Below are positions 34,798 through 43,782 of a DNA stretch of 64,000 bases, piece by piece. The DNA comes from Methylotenera_A sp040387095. GTDB lineage: Bacteria > Pseudomonadota > Gammaproteobacteria > Burkholderiales > Methylophilaceae. Position 1 is the first letter of the stretch. Every line of letters begins with the position of its first letter. The notes under the pieces were generated by a model. It searched no databases, was not told the origin of the DNA, and saw nothing but the letters and a program-made list of their open reading frames with translations. The stretch lies in the NCBI GenBank assembly GCA_040387095.1, contig JAZKEJ010000017.1, positions 62,001 to 126,000 of the forward strand, written 5' to 3'. A program made the position numbers and the translations under genes.

Positions 34798-35844
34798 ATG
34801 TTAGAAATAATCAAGAATCAAAGCCCAGACTCATTTAATGAGTCCATTATACTGAATGAATCTGTTGTCAATACAGATGCATTAAAACGTAGTGCTTGCG
34901 AAGCGGTAACCGTTAATCGCTGGGCTGTAGATGAAATTGTCGCTTTGTTTGAGCTGCCATTTAGCGATTTGATCCATCAAGCGCAAACCATCCATCGCGC
35001 AAATTTTGATCCTAATGCGGTGCAAGTTAGCACGCTTTTGTCAATCAAAACAGGTGGTTGTAGTGAAGATTGCGGCTACTGTCCACAGGCAGCGCGCTAC
35101 CATACTGATGTTGAAGCGGAACCTTTGATGAAACTAGATGAGGTACTGGCTGCCGCGCAAGAGGCAAAAGACAATGGGGCAAGTCGCTTCTGTATGGGTG
35201 CAGCCTGGCGCGGCCCAAAACAACGCGATCTTGAGCCGGTTCTGAAAATGATTCAAGAAGTGAAAGCGATGGGCTTGGAAACTTGCGCTACTTTGGGTAT
35301 GTTAAAAGAAGGTCAAGCAGAGCAGTTAAAAGACGCGGGTCTGGATTATTACAATCACAATTTAGACACCGCACCAGAGTTTTACGGCGATGTGATCACC
35401 ACACGCACTTATCAAGACAGGTTAGATACACTAGGCCGCGTGCGTAGCGCAGATATCAATGTCTGTAGCGGAGGCATCATCGGCATGGGTGAGTCGCGTA
35501 ATCAGCGTGCAGGCTTGCTGGCGCAATTAGCGAATATGGAACGCCCGCCAGAAAGTGTGCCGATTAATTTGCTGACACAAGTGGAAGGCACGCCATTGCA
35601 CGGTACGGATGAGTTGGACCCGATTGAATTCGTGAGGACGATTGCAGCTGCGCGTATCACCATGCCGGATAGTTTTGTGCGTTTATCTGCAGGCCGCCAA
35701 AGCATGCATGAGGGTATACAGGCGTTGTGCTTTTTAGCCGGCGCCAACAGTATTTTTTACGGCGAAAAATTATTAACGACGGGTAATCCTGAAGCGGCAA
35801 CAGATAAAAAGCTATTCGCCAAGCTGGGCATTAATAAAATTTAG
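34798..35844 (+). CDS. bioB: Biotin synthase
   Basis: BioB is a radical-SAM enzyme that inserts sulfur into dethiobiotin. The 4Fe-4S ligands are C88-x3-C92-x2-C95 in TGGCSEDCGYCPQ. Later conserved blocks include YNHNLDTAPEFYG, GGIIGMGES and LSAGRQSMHEG. The N-terminus carries about 35 residues more than the E. coli enzyme before the shared domain. The ATG at 34798 has AGAGGA upstream and no other ATG lies before the domain, so the extension is kept. It is the first gene of bioB-bioF-bioH-bioC-bioD. Confidence 0.96.
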   Translation: MLEIIKNQSPDSFNESIILNESVVNTDALKRSACEAVTVNRWAVDEIVALFELPFSDLIHQAQTIHRANFDPNAVQVSTLLSIKTGGCSEDCGYCPQAARYHTDVEAEPLMKLDEVLAAAQEAKDNGASRFCMGAAWRGPKQRDLEPVLKMIQEVKAMGLETCATLGMLKEGQAEQLKDAGLDYYNHNLDTAPEFYGDVITTRTYQDRLDTLGRVRSADINVCSGGIIGMGESRNQRAGLLAQLANMERPPESVPINLLTQVEGTPLHGTDELDPIEFVRTIAAARITMPDSFVRLSAGRQSMHEGIQALCFLAGANSIFYGEKLLTTGNPEAATDKKLFAKLGINKI

Positions 35845-35892
35845 TCACAGAATTAACTAAACATTCACTGATAAATTTGATTAAGTAAAACA

Positions 35893-37101
35893 ATGTTAGC
35901 CGCATTAAAAAATGAATTAAGCCTATTTTCAGGCCTGCAAAGTGAGTTGATGCAGCGCAAAACGGATGGTCTATTACGCCAACGAAGGTTACTCGATTCG
36001 CCTCAGGCCGAATATATTGTTGCCAATGAGAAGCGCTTCTTATCGTTTTGCAGCAACGATTATTTAGGTTTGGCCAATCACCCACAATTAATTGCTGCCA
36101 TGCAAAAAGCGGCAGGTGACTCCGGTGTTGGTAGCGGTGCTTCTAATCTCATCACCGGTCATCATCGCTATCACGATGCGCTTGAGAAGCAATTGGCAAG
36201 ATTTGTAGAAATGCCGGCTGCGCTACTATTTTCAACAGGCTATATGGCGAATATTGGTGTCATTGGCGCACTAATGGGGCGCCATGATGCGATTTTTGCG
36301 GATAAATTGAACCATGCTTGTTTAAATGAAGGTGCCTATCTATCGCGCGCAGCGTTTCATCGCTTTCCGCACAATGATGTGAGCGCGTTAGAAAAATTAC
36401 TGAAAGAAAGTACCGCAAAGCATAAGCTGATTGCCGCAGATGCCGTATTCAGTATGGATGGCGACATTGCGCCATTGCCTGAATATCTGGCTTTATGCGA
36501 AAAATATGATGCCTATCTTTATATCGATGATGCACATGGTTTTGGTGTGCTCGGCAAAAACGGTAAAGGCAGTTTAAGTCATTTAAACCTAAAATCACCA
36601 CGTATTATCATGATGGCAACCTTAGGCAAGGCGGCGGGGGTTGCAGGCGCGTTTGTAGCAGGCGAACAAATAGTAATTGACTACCTGATCCAAAAAGCAA
36701 ACAGTTATGTCTATTCAACGCCAGCACCGCCAGCGCTATCTGCAACGCTGTCGGCATCAATTGAATTGATTGAAAATGGCGATGATTTACGCACACATTT
36801 GAACGCTTTAATTGCCACACTTAAAGCAAACTTAACCCTAAAAAATTGGCAATTATTGCCATCGGATACAGCAGTGCAACCTTTGGTCGTAGGCAGTAAT
36901 CACGACGCTTTGGCCTTAAGTGAATACTTGCAGACACTTGGCATTTTAGTGCCGGCGATTCGCCCGCCAACTGTGCCATTGAATACGGCGCGGTTACGTA
37001 TTTCATTGTCCGCGGCGCACTCGGTGGAAGATGTGTTGTGTTTAGCAAATGCGATTAATAACGCGGAGAAGCTGATGACCGAAAGTATAGAAGTAGCATG
37101 A
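35893..37101 (+). CDS. bioF: 8-amino-7-oxononanoate synthase
   Basis: BioF is a PLP enzyme that condenses pimeloyl-ACP with alanine. SNDYLGLANHPQL (about 53-65) starts the fold, GSGASNLITGHHRYHDALE holds substrate residues, IDDAHGFGVLG (about 213-223) contacts PLP, and the Schiff-base Lys is in TLGKAAGVAGAF (about 242-253). The 402 residues fit the family. Its end overlaps bioH by 4 bp (ATGA). Confidence 0.96.
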   Translation: MLAALKNELSLFSGLQSELMQRKTDGLLRQRRLLDSPQAEYIVANEKRFLSFCSNDYLGLANHPQLIAAMQKAAGDSGVGSGASNLITGHHRYHDALEKQLARFVEMPAALLFSTGYMANIGVIGALMGRHDAIFADKLNHACLNEGAYLSRAAFHRFPHNDVSALEKLLKESTAKHKLIAADAVFSMDGDIAPLPEYLALCEKYDAYLYIDDAHGFGVLGKNGKGSLSHLNLKSPRIIMMATLGKAAGVAGAFVAGEQIVIDYLIQKANSYVYSTPAPPALSATLSASIELIENGDDLRTHLNALIATLKANLTLKNWQLLPSDTAVQPLVVGSNHDALALSEYLQTLGILVPAIRPPTVPLNTARLRISLSAAHSVEDVLCLANAINNAEKLMTESIEVA

Positions 37102-37862
37102 GCGCGCATGTCGAAATAATTGGGCAAGGCCAGCCATTGGTGATGTTGCACGGCTGGGGCATGCACAGCGGCGTTTGGCAGCCATTGATCAAGAAACTGT
37201 CTGCTCAATATATGCTGTATCTGGTCGATTTACCTGGCATGGGTAACAGTCGCCCGATTGAGCCGTACCATTTACATGCGCTGGCAGATGAAGTCGCACA
37301 AGTCATTCCAGGTGTTTCAGACGTGCTCGGCTGGTCGCTGGGTGGACTGGTTGCGCAACGTATTGCTTTAAACCAGCCTGATCGTATTCGACGCTTGATT
37401 CTTGTTGCATCAACCCCTTGTTTTGTGAACAAAAATGACTGGGATGCAGGTATTGATCCTGCTAATTTTGAGTCGTTTGCAGCAGCTGTAAACAGCGATT
37501 ACAAAGCAACTATATTGCAATTTTTAACCTTACAATGCATGAAAGCCGACGATGCGCGCAGCACACTTAAGCAATTGCGTGCCAGCTTTGACGCACGACC
37601 TACTCCTACACAAACCACATTACAGCGGGCATTACAGATTTTATTGGAATCGGATTTACGTGCTGAAGTAAGCAGTATACGTAAACCTACATTACTGATT
37701 CATGGTGATCGCGACACATTAGCCCCAGTACAGGCGGCGCACTGGATGATGCAGCAACTTCCACATGGTTTTTTACGCGTCATGTCAGGCAGTGCGCATG
37801 CGCCTTTTCTGTCACATTCAGAACAATTTATCGCCGCACTTAATCAATTTTTAGAGCCTTAA
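37098..37862 (+). CDS. bioH: Pimeloyl-ACP methyl ester esterase
   Basis: BioH removes the methyl group from pimeloyl-ACP methyl ester, ending the BioC-BioH route. It is an alpha/beta hydrolase: oxyanion HGWGMHSG (about 18-25), nucleophile Ser in GWSLGG (about 78-83), Asp in HGDRDTLAP and His in SGSAHAPFL. The 254 residues are typical. It is translationally coupled on both sides (ATGA with bioF, TAATG with bioC). Confidence 0.95.
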   Translation: MSAHVEIIGQGQPLVMLHGWGMHSGVWQPLIKKLSAQYMLYLVDLPGMGNSRPIEPYHLHALADEVAQVIPGVSDVLGWSLGGLVAQRIALNQPDRIRRLILVASTPCFVNKNDWDAGIDPANFESFAAAVNSDYKATILQFLTLQCMKADDARSTLKQLRASFDARPTPTQTTLQRALQILLESDLRAEVSSIRKPTLLIHGDRDTLAPVQAAHWMMQQLPHGFLRVMSGSAHAPFLSHSEQFIAALNQFLEP

Positions 37863-38800
37863 TGCAAGATTTAAAATCGCAAGACGCTTACTCACAAGAC
37901 ACTAATTTGCAAGACGCTAGCTCACAAGATATATATTGGATGGACAAGGCACGTGTACGTGCGTCGTTTGATCGGGCGGCGCAGACCTATGACGCAGCTG
38001 CCATCTTGCAAAAATTGGTGCGCACAGAAATGCTGAGCCGTTTAGATCTAGTAAAAATTAAGCCAAAAGTGATATTGGACGCGGGCTGTGGCACAGGGCA
38101 TGGTAGTTTTGCACTGCAAAAAAAGTTTAGCAGTGCACAAGTGGTTTCACTGGATATTGCACTTGCTATGCTGCAAAAAACACATGAGCAACAACCCTTT
38201 TTGAGTAAATTATTCAAGCAAAAAAACTTGGTGTGTGCCGATATTGAGCGTTTACCAATAGCGAGTATGAGTTTGAGCATGGTCTGGTCAAATCTCGCTT
38301 TGCAATGGTGTAATGATTTAGATGCTGCATTCGGTGAAGTAGCACGCGTCTTGCAGCCAGATGGTTTGTTTATGTTCAGCACATTTGGCCCCGATACCTT
38401 AAAAGAATTACGCACGGCGACTCATAACGGCAATACGCATGTCAGCCGCTTTATCGATATGCACGATATTGGCGATGCCTTAACCCGCGCTGGTTTTAGT
38501 GCGCCAGTGCTGGATGTTGAGCGTTACACGCTGACTTATGATGATGTAAAAGGGGTTATGAAAGATTTGAAATCCATTGGTGCTCATAATGCAACTCAGG
38601 GCCGTGCAAGAGGCTTGCTGGGGCGTGGATTTTTACAACACTTAACGCAGCAATATGAGCAATTTCGGCAAACTTTAGAAGAAGGCGGAAAATTGCCGGC
38701 TACTTTTGAAGTGGTGTATGGACACGCCTGGAAGGCTGAATCCAAAACAGATTTAGGTATCGGCGTTTCACCGATTACATTTAAAACTTATAAATCATGA
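37862..38800 (+). CDS. bioC: Malonyl-ACP O-methyltransferase
   Basis: BioC methylates the free carboxyl of malonyl-ACP so that fatty-acid synthesis can build pimeloyl-ACP. The SAM motif is LDAGCGTGHGS (about 73-83), followed by LDIALAML and the ADIERLP and WSNLALQWC blocks. The usual start MDKARVRASFDRAA lies 26 codons in (ATG at 37940). The extra N-terminal part contains a 10-residue repeat (QDAYSQDTNL, QDASSQDIYW) encoded by two 30-bp copies at 37879 and 37909. TAATG coupling with bioH favours the upstream ATG, but the shorter form cannot be excluded. The stop overlaps bioD (ATGA). Confidence 0.93.
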   Translation: MQDLKSQDAYSQDTNLQDASSQDIYWMDKARVRASFDRAAQTYDAAAILQKLVRTEMLSRLDLVKIKPKVILDAGCGTGHGSFALQKKFSSAQVVSLDIALAMLQKTHEQQPFLSKLFKQKNLVCADIERLPIASMSLSMVWSNLALQWCNDLDAAFGEVARVLQPDGLFMFSTFGPDTLKELRTATHNGNTHVSRFIDMHDIGDALTRAGFSAPVLDVERYTLTYDDVKGVMKDLKSIGAHNATQGRARGLLGRGFLQHLTQQYEQFRQTLEEGGKLPATFEVVYGHAWKAESKTDLGIGVSPITFKTYKS

Positions 38801-39411
38801 AAAAAGCGTTTTTTATAACAGGCACCGATACCGGAGTGGGGAAAACTTACATTGCCTGTAAGCTTATCCAGCAACATGTAGCACAAGGTTATAAGGTGGT
38901 TGGTATGAAACCGGTAGCCGCAGGTTGCGAGCTTGTGGATGGCGAATGGGTAAATGACGATGTTTTAAAGTTAGAAGCAGTCAGCAATGTAAAAGCACCA
39001 CGCGAATTGACGAATCCATATAGTTTTAAAGAACCAATTGCGCCGCATATTGCCGCGGAGTTAGCGGGGGAAAACATTCAAATCGCAGTAATTAAGCAAG
39101 CTTTTGATGCGTTAAGTGAATTGGCAGATATTGTGATTGTGGAGGGGGCCGGTGGTTTTTTAGTGCCGCTTAACGATTCAGAAAGCATGGCCGATCTGGC
39201 TATTCATCTTAATATCCCCATTATATTGGTAGTTGGTATGCGACTAGGCTGTATCAACCATGCGTTACTCACAGCAGAGGCAATTAAAACTAAAAATGTA
39301 AGCTTGGAGGGGTGGGTTGCGAATCCAATAGACGCTGAAATGCAGTATTACAACAACAATATTGCGGCAATTGCAAAGCAATTGCATTTAATTAAACAGT
39401 TACACTATTAG
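38797..39411 (+). CDS. bioD: Dethiobiotin synthetase
   Basis: BioD closes the ureido ring of dethiobiotin from diaminopelargonate, CO2 and ATP. The P-loop is GTDTGVGKTY (about 8-17), MKPVAAGC (about 36-43) binds substrate, and EGAGGFLVPL (about 115-124) is a later conserved block. The 204 residues are a little short but complete. It ends the operon. bioA, which makes its substrate, is not in this window. Confidence 0.95.
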   Translation: MKKAFFITGTDTGVGKTYIACKLIQQHVAQGYKVVGMKPVAAGCELVDGEWVNDDVLKLEAVSNVKAPRELTNPYSFKEPIAPHIAAELAGENIQIAVIKQAFDALSELADIVIVEGAGGFLVPLNDSESMADLAIHLNIPIILVVGMRLGCINHALLTAEAIKTKNVSLEGWVANPIDAEMQYYNNNIAAIAKQLHLIKQLHY

Positions 39412-39449
39412 AGTTCGATTTAAATATAAATCATTTATTTAATATATTC

Positions 39450-39478
39450 AACTAGTTAAGTAAATTTAACTAGTTTTT
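39450..39478 (+). terminator. Terminator of the bio operon
   Basis: AACTAGTTAA (39450-39459) and TTAACTAGTT (39466-39475) form a perfect 10-bp stem with a 6-nt loop, followed by Ts, 38 bp after the bioD stop. The stem is AT-rich, so efficiency may be modest. Confidence 0.6.
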
Positions 39479-39612
39479 AATTAAACACTTTTTTTATTCG
39501 ACCCGTTCGGGCTATTGATGAAAACCACCTGCATAACTATTATCGGAACTGTCAAATTTAGTTAGCAAGTTTAGATTCACTTTTTTGGTTTAATTTAATA
39601 AGGGGTATTACA

Positions 39613-40188
39613 ATGAAAAAAATCTTAGTCGCGTTGGGCTTAACGTTAGCAACAATGTCTGCACACTCAGCCTTGGTATTCAATCCTGGTGCTGGTACTA
39701 CAGAATCAACAAATCAATTTAACGATATTCTTGGTTTAGGTGCAGGTCAAACATTCAGCTATGGCTTCTTATCAGCCGATGTTGGTGATGTTATCACTTT
39801 TACTAACTTAATTACTAATGTTGAAGCAGGATTTAGAAACTTGTTCATCAATGGCAGTGAAGTGCTTAGCAATAAAGCAGGTAATGGTTCATCTTTTTCT
39901 TACACAGTTACAGAAGCTGGTAACTTAGATTTCAAATTCGTGTCTCAAGGTGGGTTTGAAGATTTAAATGGTTCACGTAACATTGCTGTAATTGGTGGTT
40001 TGTTTGGCAATGATTTTGTGCTGTTGTTAGATGACTCATTCGTAACACACAGAGATTTCGATGACCACGCAGTTGGTGTAAATGATGCAGTAAGCGCAGT
40101 TCCAGTTCCAGCTGCATTGCCATTAATGGCTTCTGCATTAGGTGCTTTCGGTATTGCACGTCGTCGTAACAAAGCAAAAGCTGTTTAA
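39613..40188 (+). CDS. Exported protein with PEP-CTERM-like (VPxPA) sorting signal
   Basis: A signal peptide (ending near SAHSA, about 19) leads to a secreted domain of about 140 residues rich in Gly, Asn, Phe and Thr. The C-terminal tail starts VPVPAALPLMASALGAFG and ends in the basic cluster ARRRNKAK, the tripartite motif-helix-Arg layout of exosortase/archaeosortase substrates (PEP-CTERM, VPLPA variant). It is predicted to be processed by an exosortase at the membrane and exported as part of surface polymer or biofilm. The exosortase is not in this window. AAGGGG precedes the ATG, and its own terminator follows. Confidence 0.85.
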   Translation: MKKILVALGLTLATMSAHSALVFNPGAGTTESTNQFNDILGLGAGQTFSYGFLSADVGDVITFTNLITNVEAGFRNLFINGSEVLSNKAGNGSSFSYTVTEAGNLDFKFVSQGGFEDLNGSRNIAVIGGLFGNDFVLLLDDSFVTHRDFDDHAVGVNDAVSAVPVPAALPLMASALGAFGIARRRNKAKAV

Positions 40189-40209
40189 TTCACATTAAAC
40201 AAGTTTCGT

Positions 40210-40237
40210 AAAAAAGCCTCCATTAGGAGGCTTTTTT
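40210..40237. terminator. Terminator after the PEP-CTERM-like gene
   Basis: A perfect 12-bp stem (AAAAAAGCCTCC / GGAGGCTTTTTT) with an ATTA loop lies between convergent genes, so it can also end the nadD transcript. Confidence 0.9.
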
Positions 40238-40266
40238 ATTGCTGGTCATAGACGCGTTAGGGTAAT

Positions 40267-40911
40267 TCAATTGTATAGCTGGCTTTTAACAATATAGTTA
40301 GCAACACTTTGTGGCGTTAAATAACGCGGGGATTGTTTTAACTTACAGGTATTCCTGATGGCAGTAGATGAAATATTAAGTGCCGTAATTGCTTGCATGT
40401 GAATAAATCCAGCGTTTTGACTGCTTAAGTCATTTACTGTTTCAGTGTAATGATTTTGCAAAAGTAACGCCAATTCATCCGCCAAAGATGCTTGATTTGC
40501 AGATGTAGCCGGCCTTTGTACTAAGACTATATGGCAATAGTCCAATATTTCTTGCCAGCGATGCCAAGTATTTAATTTGGTAAATGCATCGCTTCCCATC
40601 ATTAAACACAGCGTTGCTTCAGCATCGACTTCAGATCGCAGTGAAATCAAAGTATCAATGGTATAAGAAGCACCTTCACGATTCAATTCACGCGTGTCCA
40701 GTCTAAATAAGGGGTTGTCTGCAATGGCGAGTTGCACCATTGCTGCGCGATTTTTAGCGGAAGCTTGAGGTGGATCTTTATGGGGTGGGTTTGCGGCAGG
40801 AATAAACCGCACTTCATTTAATTCTAGGGCATCTGCAATTTCTTGCGCCATGCGCAAATGGCCGAAATGGATAGGATTAAACGTACCGCCCAAAATGCCA
40901 ATAAGTTGCAT
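40267..40911 (-). CDS. nadD: Nicotinate-nucleotide adenylyltransferase
   Basis: NadD adenylates nicotinate mononucleotide in NAD synthesis. GGTFNPIHFGHLRMA (about 8-22) holds the GTFxPxHxGH nucleotidyltransferase motif, and ISSTAIRNT near 184-192 is the second signature. The 214 residues are normal. It is last in leuS-lptE-holA-proA-nadD. rsfS and rlmH, which usually follow nadD, are absent; the convergent PEP-CTERM-like gene is there instead. Confidence 0.96.
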   Translation of the reverse strand: MQLIGILGGTFNPIHFGHLRMAQEIADALELNEVRFIPAANPPHKDPPQASAKNRAAMVQLAIADNPLFRLDTRELNREGASYTIDTLISLRSEVDAEATLCLMMGSDAFTKLNTWHRWQEILDYCHIVLVQRPATSANQASLADELALLLQNHYTETVNDLSSQNAGFIHMQAITALNISSTAIRNTCKLKQSPRYLTPQSVANYIVKSQLYN

Positions 40912-40932
40912 ACAGCGAATTAAATGCTAATG

Positions 40933-42189
40933 TTAAGCGCGTGTTTGGCCATCGCCTAATACAATATATTTAAGCGAAGTTAAGCCTTCTAAACCAACAG
41001 GTCCACGCGCATGCAGTTTGTCGGTTGAAATGCCAATCTCTGCACCCAAGCCATATTCAAAACCATCTGCGAATCTAGTGGATGCATTTACCATCACAGA
41101 ACTGGAATCCACTTCACGCAGAAATCTCCTCGCTTTTGTGTAATTCTCAGTCACAATCGCTTCAGTATGCTGGCTTGAGTATTGGTTAATATGCGCAATG
41201 GCTTCATCCAGATCGCTCACTACTTTACAAGAAATAATCGCAGCTAAATATTCCGTATAAAAGTCTTCTTCAGCGGCCGCTTTAGCTTCAGGTACTAATG
41301 CAAGCGTTTCCGCGCAACCACGAATTTCAATCCCATTTTCGATTAACATGGCAGCAAGCTGCGGCAGCATGGTTTTGGCAACAGGTCGCGCAACCAATAG
41401 TGATTCTGCCGTGTTGCAAGTACCTAAGCGCTGCGTTTTGCTATTTTCTAGAATAGGCAATGCCTTGGCTAAATCGGCCTCGTCATCTATATAGACATGG
41501 CAGTTACCATCCAAATGCTTGATGACGGGTATGCGCGCATCATTCGAAATGCGCTCAATTAAGCCTTTTCCACCGCGTGGCACAATGACATCCACATATT
41601 GTTTCATGGTAATCAATTCACCCACAGCGGCACGATCGGTCGTTTCAATGACTTGCACTGCTGATATGGGTAAGCCTGCTTTTTCTAAGCCTTCATGCAC
41701 CAGTTTTGCAAGTGCCTGATTACAATGGATCGCCTCAGAACCGCCACGTAAAATAGCCGCATTACCTGATTTAATACATAAACCAGCAGCATCAATTGTT
41801 ACATTGGGGCGTGCCTCGTAGATAATACCAATGACGCCCAATGGCACACGCATTTGGCCAATTTGAATGCCGCTTGGCCTATATTTAAAATTGCTCATCT
41901 CGCCAATCGGGTCGGCTAAATTGGCAATTTGCTGCAAACCTTCTGCCATAGTTAAAATAGATTTTTCTGATAATGTTAATCTATCTAACATTGCATCATC
42001 TAAACCATTAGCACGTGCGGCGGCTAAATCTTGTTGATTAGCAGCGATTAATACAGATTTTTCACGCAAAATGGCGCTGGCAATGTGTAAAAGTGCTTGG
42101 TTTTTGGTATTGGTATCGGCAGCAGCCATCAGTCGTGATGCGGTACGTGCGTTAATGCCAACCATTTGCATGTATTTTTTAATGTCCAT
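40933..42189 (-). CDS. proA: Gamma-glutamyl phosphate reductase
   Basis: ProA reduces gamma-glutamyl phosphate to glutamate semialdehyde with NADPH, the second step of proline synthesis after ProB (5.4-6.5 kb). It has an aldehyde-dehydrogenase-type fold with PLGVIGIIYEARPNVT (about 116-131), PRGGKGLI, the catalytic Cys in RLGTCNTAESLLV (about 254-266) and a C-terminal GLEGLTSLKYI. The 418 residues are full length. It lies between holA and nadD, a betaproteobacterial placement. Confidence 0.97.
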   Translation of the reverse strand: MDIKKYMQMVGINARTASRLMAAADTNTKNQALLHIASAILREKSVLIAANQQDLAAARANGLDDAMLDRLTLSEKSILTMAEGLQQIANLADPIGEMSNFKYRPSGIQIGQMRVPLGVIGIIYEARPNVTIDAAGLCIKSGNAAILRGGSEAIHCNQALAKLVHEGLEKAGLPISAVQVIETTDRAAVGELITMKQYVDVIVPRGGKGLIERISNDARIPVIKHLDGNCHVYIDDEADLAKALPILENSKTQRLGTCNTAESLLVARPVAKTMLPQLAAMLIENGIEIRGCAETLALVPEAKAAAEEDFYTEYLAAIISCKVVSDLDEAIAHINQYSSQHTEAIVTENYTKARRFLREVDSSSVMVNASTRFADGFEYGLGAEIGISTDKLHARGPVGLEGLTSLKYIVLGDGQTRA

Positions 42190-42242
42190 AGTCAGGCATT
42201 ATACGTTTTTGCTAGAAAGTAGACTAGCGAGTGTAATCAGAG

Positions 42243-43259
42243 TTATTTAACAGCGCGTACTTTGGCAAGCCCAAAGCAAAGTCTGGAAAGTTCTAACCAT
42301 GCGTCGCCTTCCATCACACCTTTGGCGGTCTTATCAATATCACACAGTTTTTGCAGTGCCGCTTCCATTTGACGCAGGCTTAAGCGGCTTAATGCGCGCT
42401 TGATTAAATTCTGCCTATCGCCATAAATGCGTGCATTATTCATGGCTGTCATGATATTTTCTTTGCGGGCTTCTGCTTGTTTAATTCGCACCAGTGGACG
42501 CAGTACCCACATAAGTGGGCTCATGACCGCAACTACGTTCTCACCTTCGTCTTTCAAGCCTTGCAAAATACTCATGACACGTGCCTTGTCGCCCATCAAC
42601 ACGGCATCACCTAATTGAAAGGCGTCAAAGCGTGATACATTCAGCACGGCCTCACGCACCGCTTCATGACTGATTTCACCCGCAGGATATAAAAGCCCAA
42701 GTTTTTGAATTTCCTGATGCGCTGCCAGCAAATTGCCTTCTACTTGATGCGCAATAAAAGCTAATGAAATAGCATCGGTGGATTGATTTTGCAATGCTAA
42801 TCTGGCAGCAAGCCATTGTGGCAGGTGGGCTGGTGAAATTTCTTTTAAATCAATCACTACACTCACTTTTTGCAATACACCAAACCAGGCGCTGTTTTTG
42901 GCATCGCGTTCTAATGTAGGCAATACAATAATGGTGGTTGTGTCAGCGATTAAGTTAGCACTTAGTTCTGTCAGTGCTTTACCGCCATCTACGCCTGGCT
43001 TTCCGTTTGGAATATGAATTTCTAATATGCGCTTTGCAGAAAATAGCGACATAGACTGTGAAAACTGGTTAATTTGTTGCCAATTAAAATTGCGCTCTAC
43101 AATAAAACTACTGCGCTCGTCTGCGCCCGCCTGACGCGCTGATTCGCGTATGCTATCTAGGCACTCGCTCAATGCCAGCGGCTCATCACCCACCAATACA
43201 TAAATTGGCGCTAATGTTTTAGTCAGATGTTGTTTAAGCTGGTCTGAATCTAACTGCAT
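42243..43259 (-). CDS. holA: DNA polymerase III delta subunit
   Basis: HolA (delta) opens the beta clamp within the clamp loader. The protein starts LAPIYVLVGDEPLAL (about 16-30), has the SLFSAKRILEI segment that contacts the clamp, and ends with the alpha-helical collar domain. The 338 residues match the family. It follows lptE (10 bp gap) in the conserved leuS-lptE-holA order. Confidence 0.93.
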   Translation of the reverse strand: MQLDSDQLKQHLTKTLAPIYVLVGDEPLALSECLDSIRESARQAGADERSSFIVERNFNWQQINQFSQSMSLFSAKRILEIHIPNGKPGVDGGKALTELSANLIADTTTIIVLPTLERDAKNSAWFGVLQKVSVVIDLKEISPAHLPQWLAARLALQNQSTDAISLAFIAHQVEGNLLAAHQEIQKLGLLYPAGEISHEAVREAVLNVSRFDAFQLGDAVLMGDKARVMSILQGLKDEGENVVAVMSPLMWVLRPLVRIKQAEARKENIMTAMNNARIYGDRQNLIKRALSRLSLRQMEAALQKLCDIDKTAKGVMEGDAWLELSRLCFGLAKVRAVK

Positions 43260-43269
43260 TTTCGCAAGC

Positions 43270-43779
43270 TTACTTTTTAAGCGTTGATAATCGACGTATA
43301 AGATTACTTAACACATCCGCCTGCATGTTTTCATTTAAGCGCTTTTCCTCACCTTGTTTGGCGAGCAAATTTGCATCACTGTAGGAAAAATCACGGCGTG
43401 CTTCAATAGTCTGTACTGGGCTCCAAAGTTCTGCGTCCGCTTTTTTTGTACGGTAATGTATGCGATAGAACAATTCAAACTCATTAACCAAGCCACGACC
43501 ACTTAATGACAAAATGCGTTTTTCACTTTCCTCACCCATCAGGTCGAGCAAAATGTCTGCATTTTCGCTGCTATTTAATACCTCAATATCATTTGTTTTC
43601 AGTGCTTTAAGCAGATTTTTTGAAATAGTTAAGGTGCTGCCTTGAATAAATATACTGCTAAAAGCCAAGCTTGCAGAGCCGCGTAGCTGAAAACCGCATG
43701 CGACCAAACTGCTCATCAAGCACAAGCAAAGCAATATGCGTAAAGATTTATAAGGGCTGTATGTTGTAAAGAGATTCAA
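43270..43779 (-). CDS. lptE: LPS-assembly lipoprotein LptE
   Basis: LptE plugs the LptD barrel and helps insert lipopolysaccharide in the outer membrane. The signal peptide ends in the lipobox SLVAC (Cys about 28) followed by GFQLRGSA, the LptE signature. The 169 residues are typical. The start is a TTG three bases after the leuS stop; the next ATG would leave only six residues before the lipid-modified Cys, too few for a signal peptide. Confidence 0.93.
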   Translation of the reverse strand: MNLFTTYSPYKSLRILLCLCLMSSLVACGFQLRGSASLAFSSIFIQGSTLTISKNLLKALKTNDIEVLNSSENADILLDLMGEESEKRILSLSGRGLVNEFELFYRIHYRTKKADAELWSPVQTIEARRDFSYSDANLLAKQGEEKRLNENMQADVLSNLIRRLSTLKK

Positions 43780-43782
43780 GTT

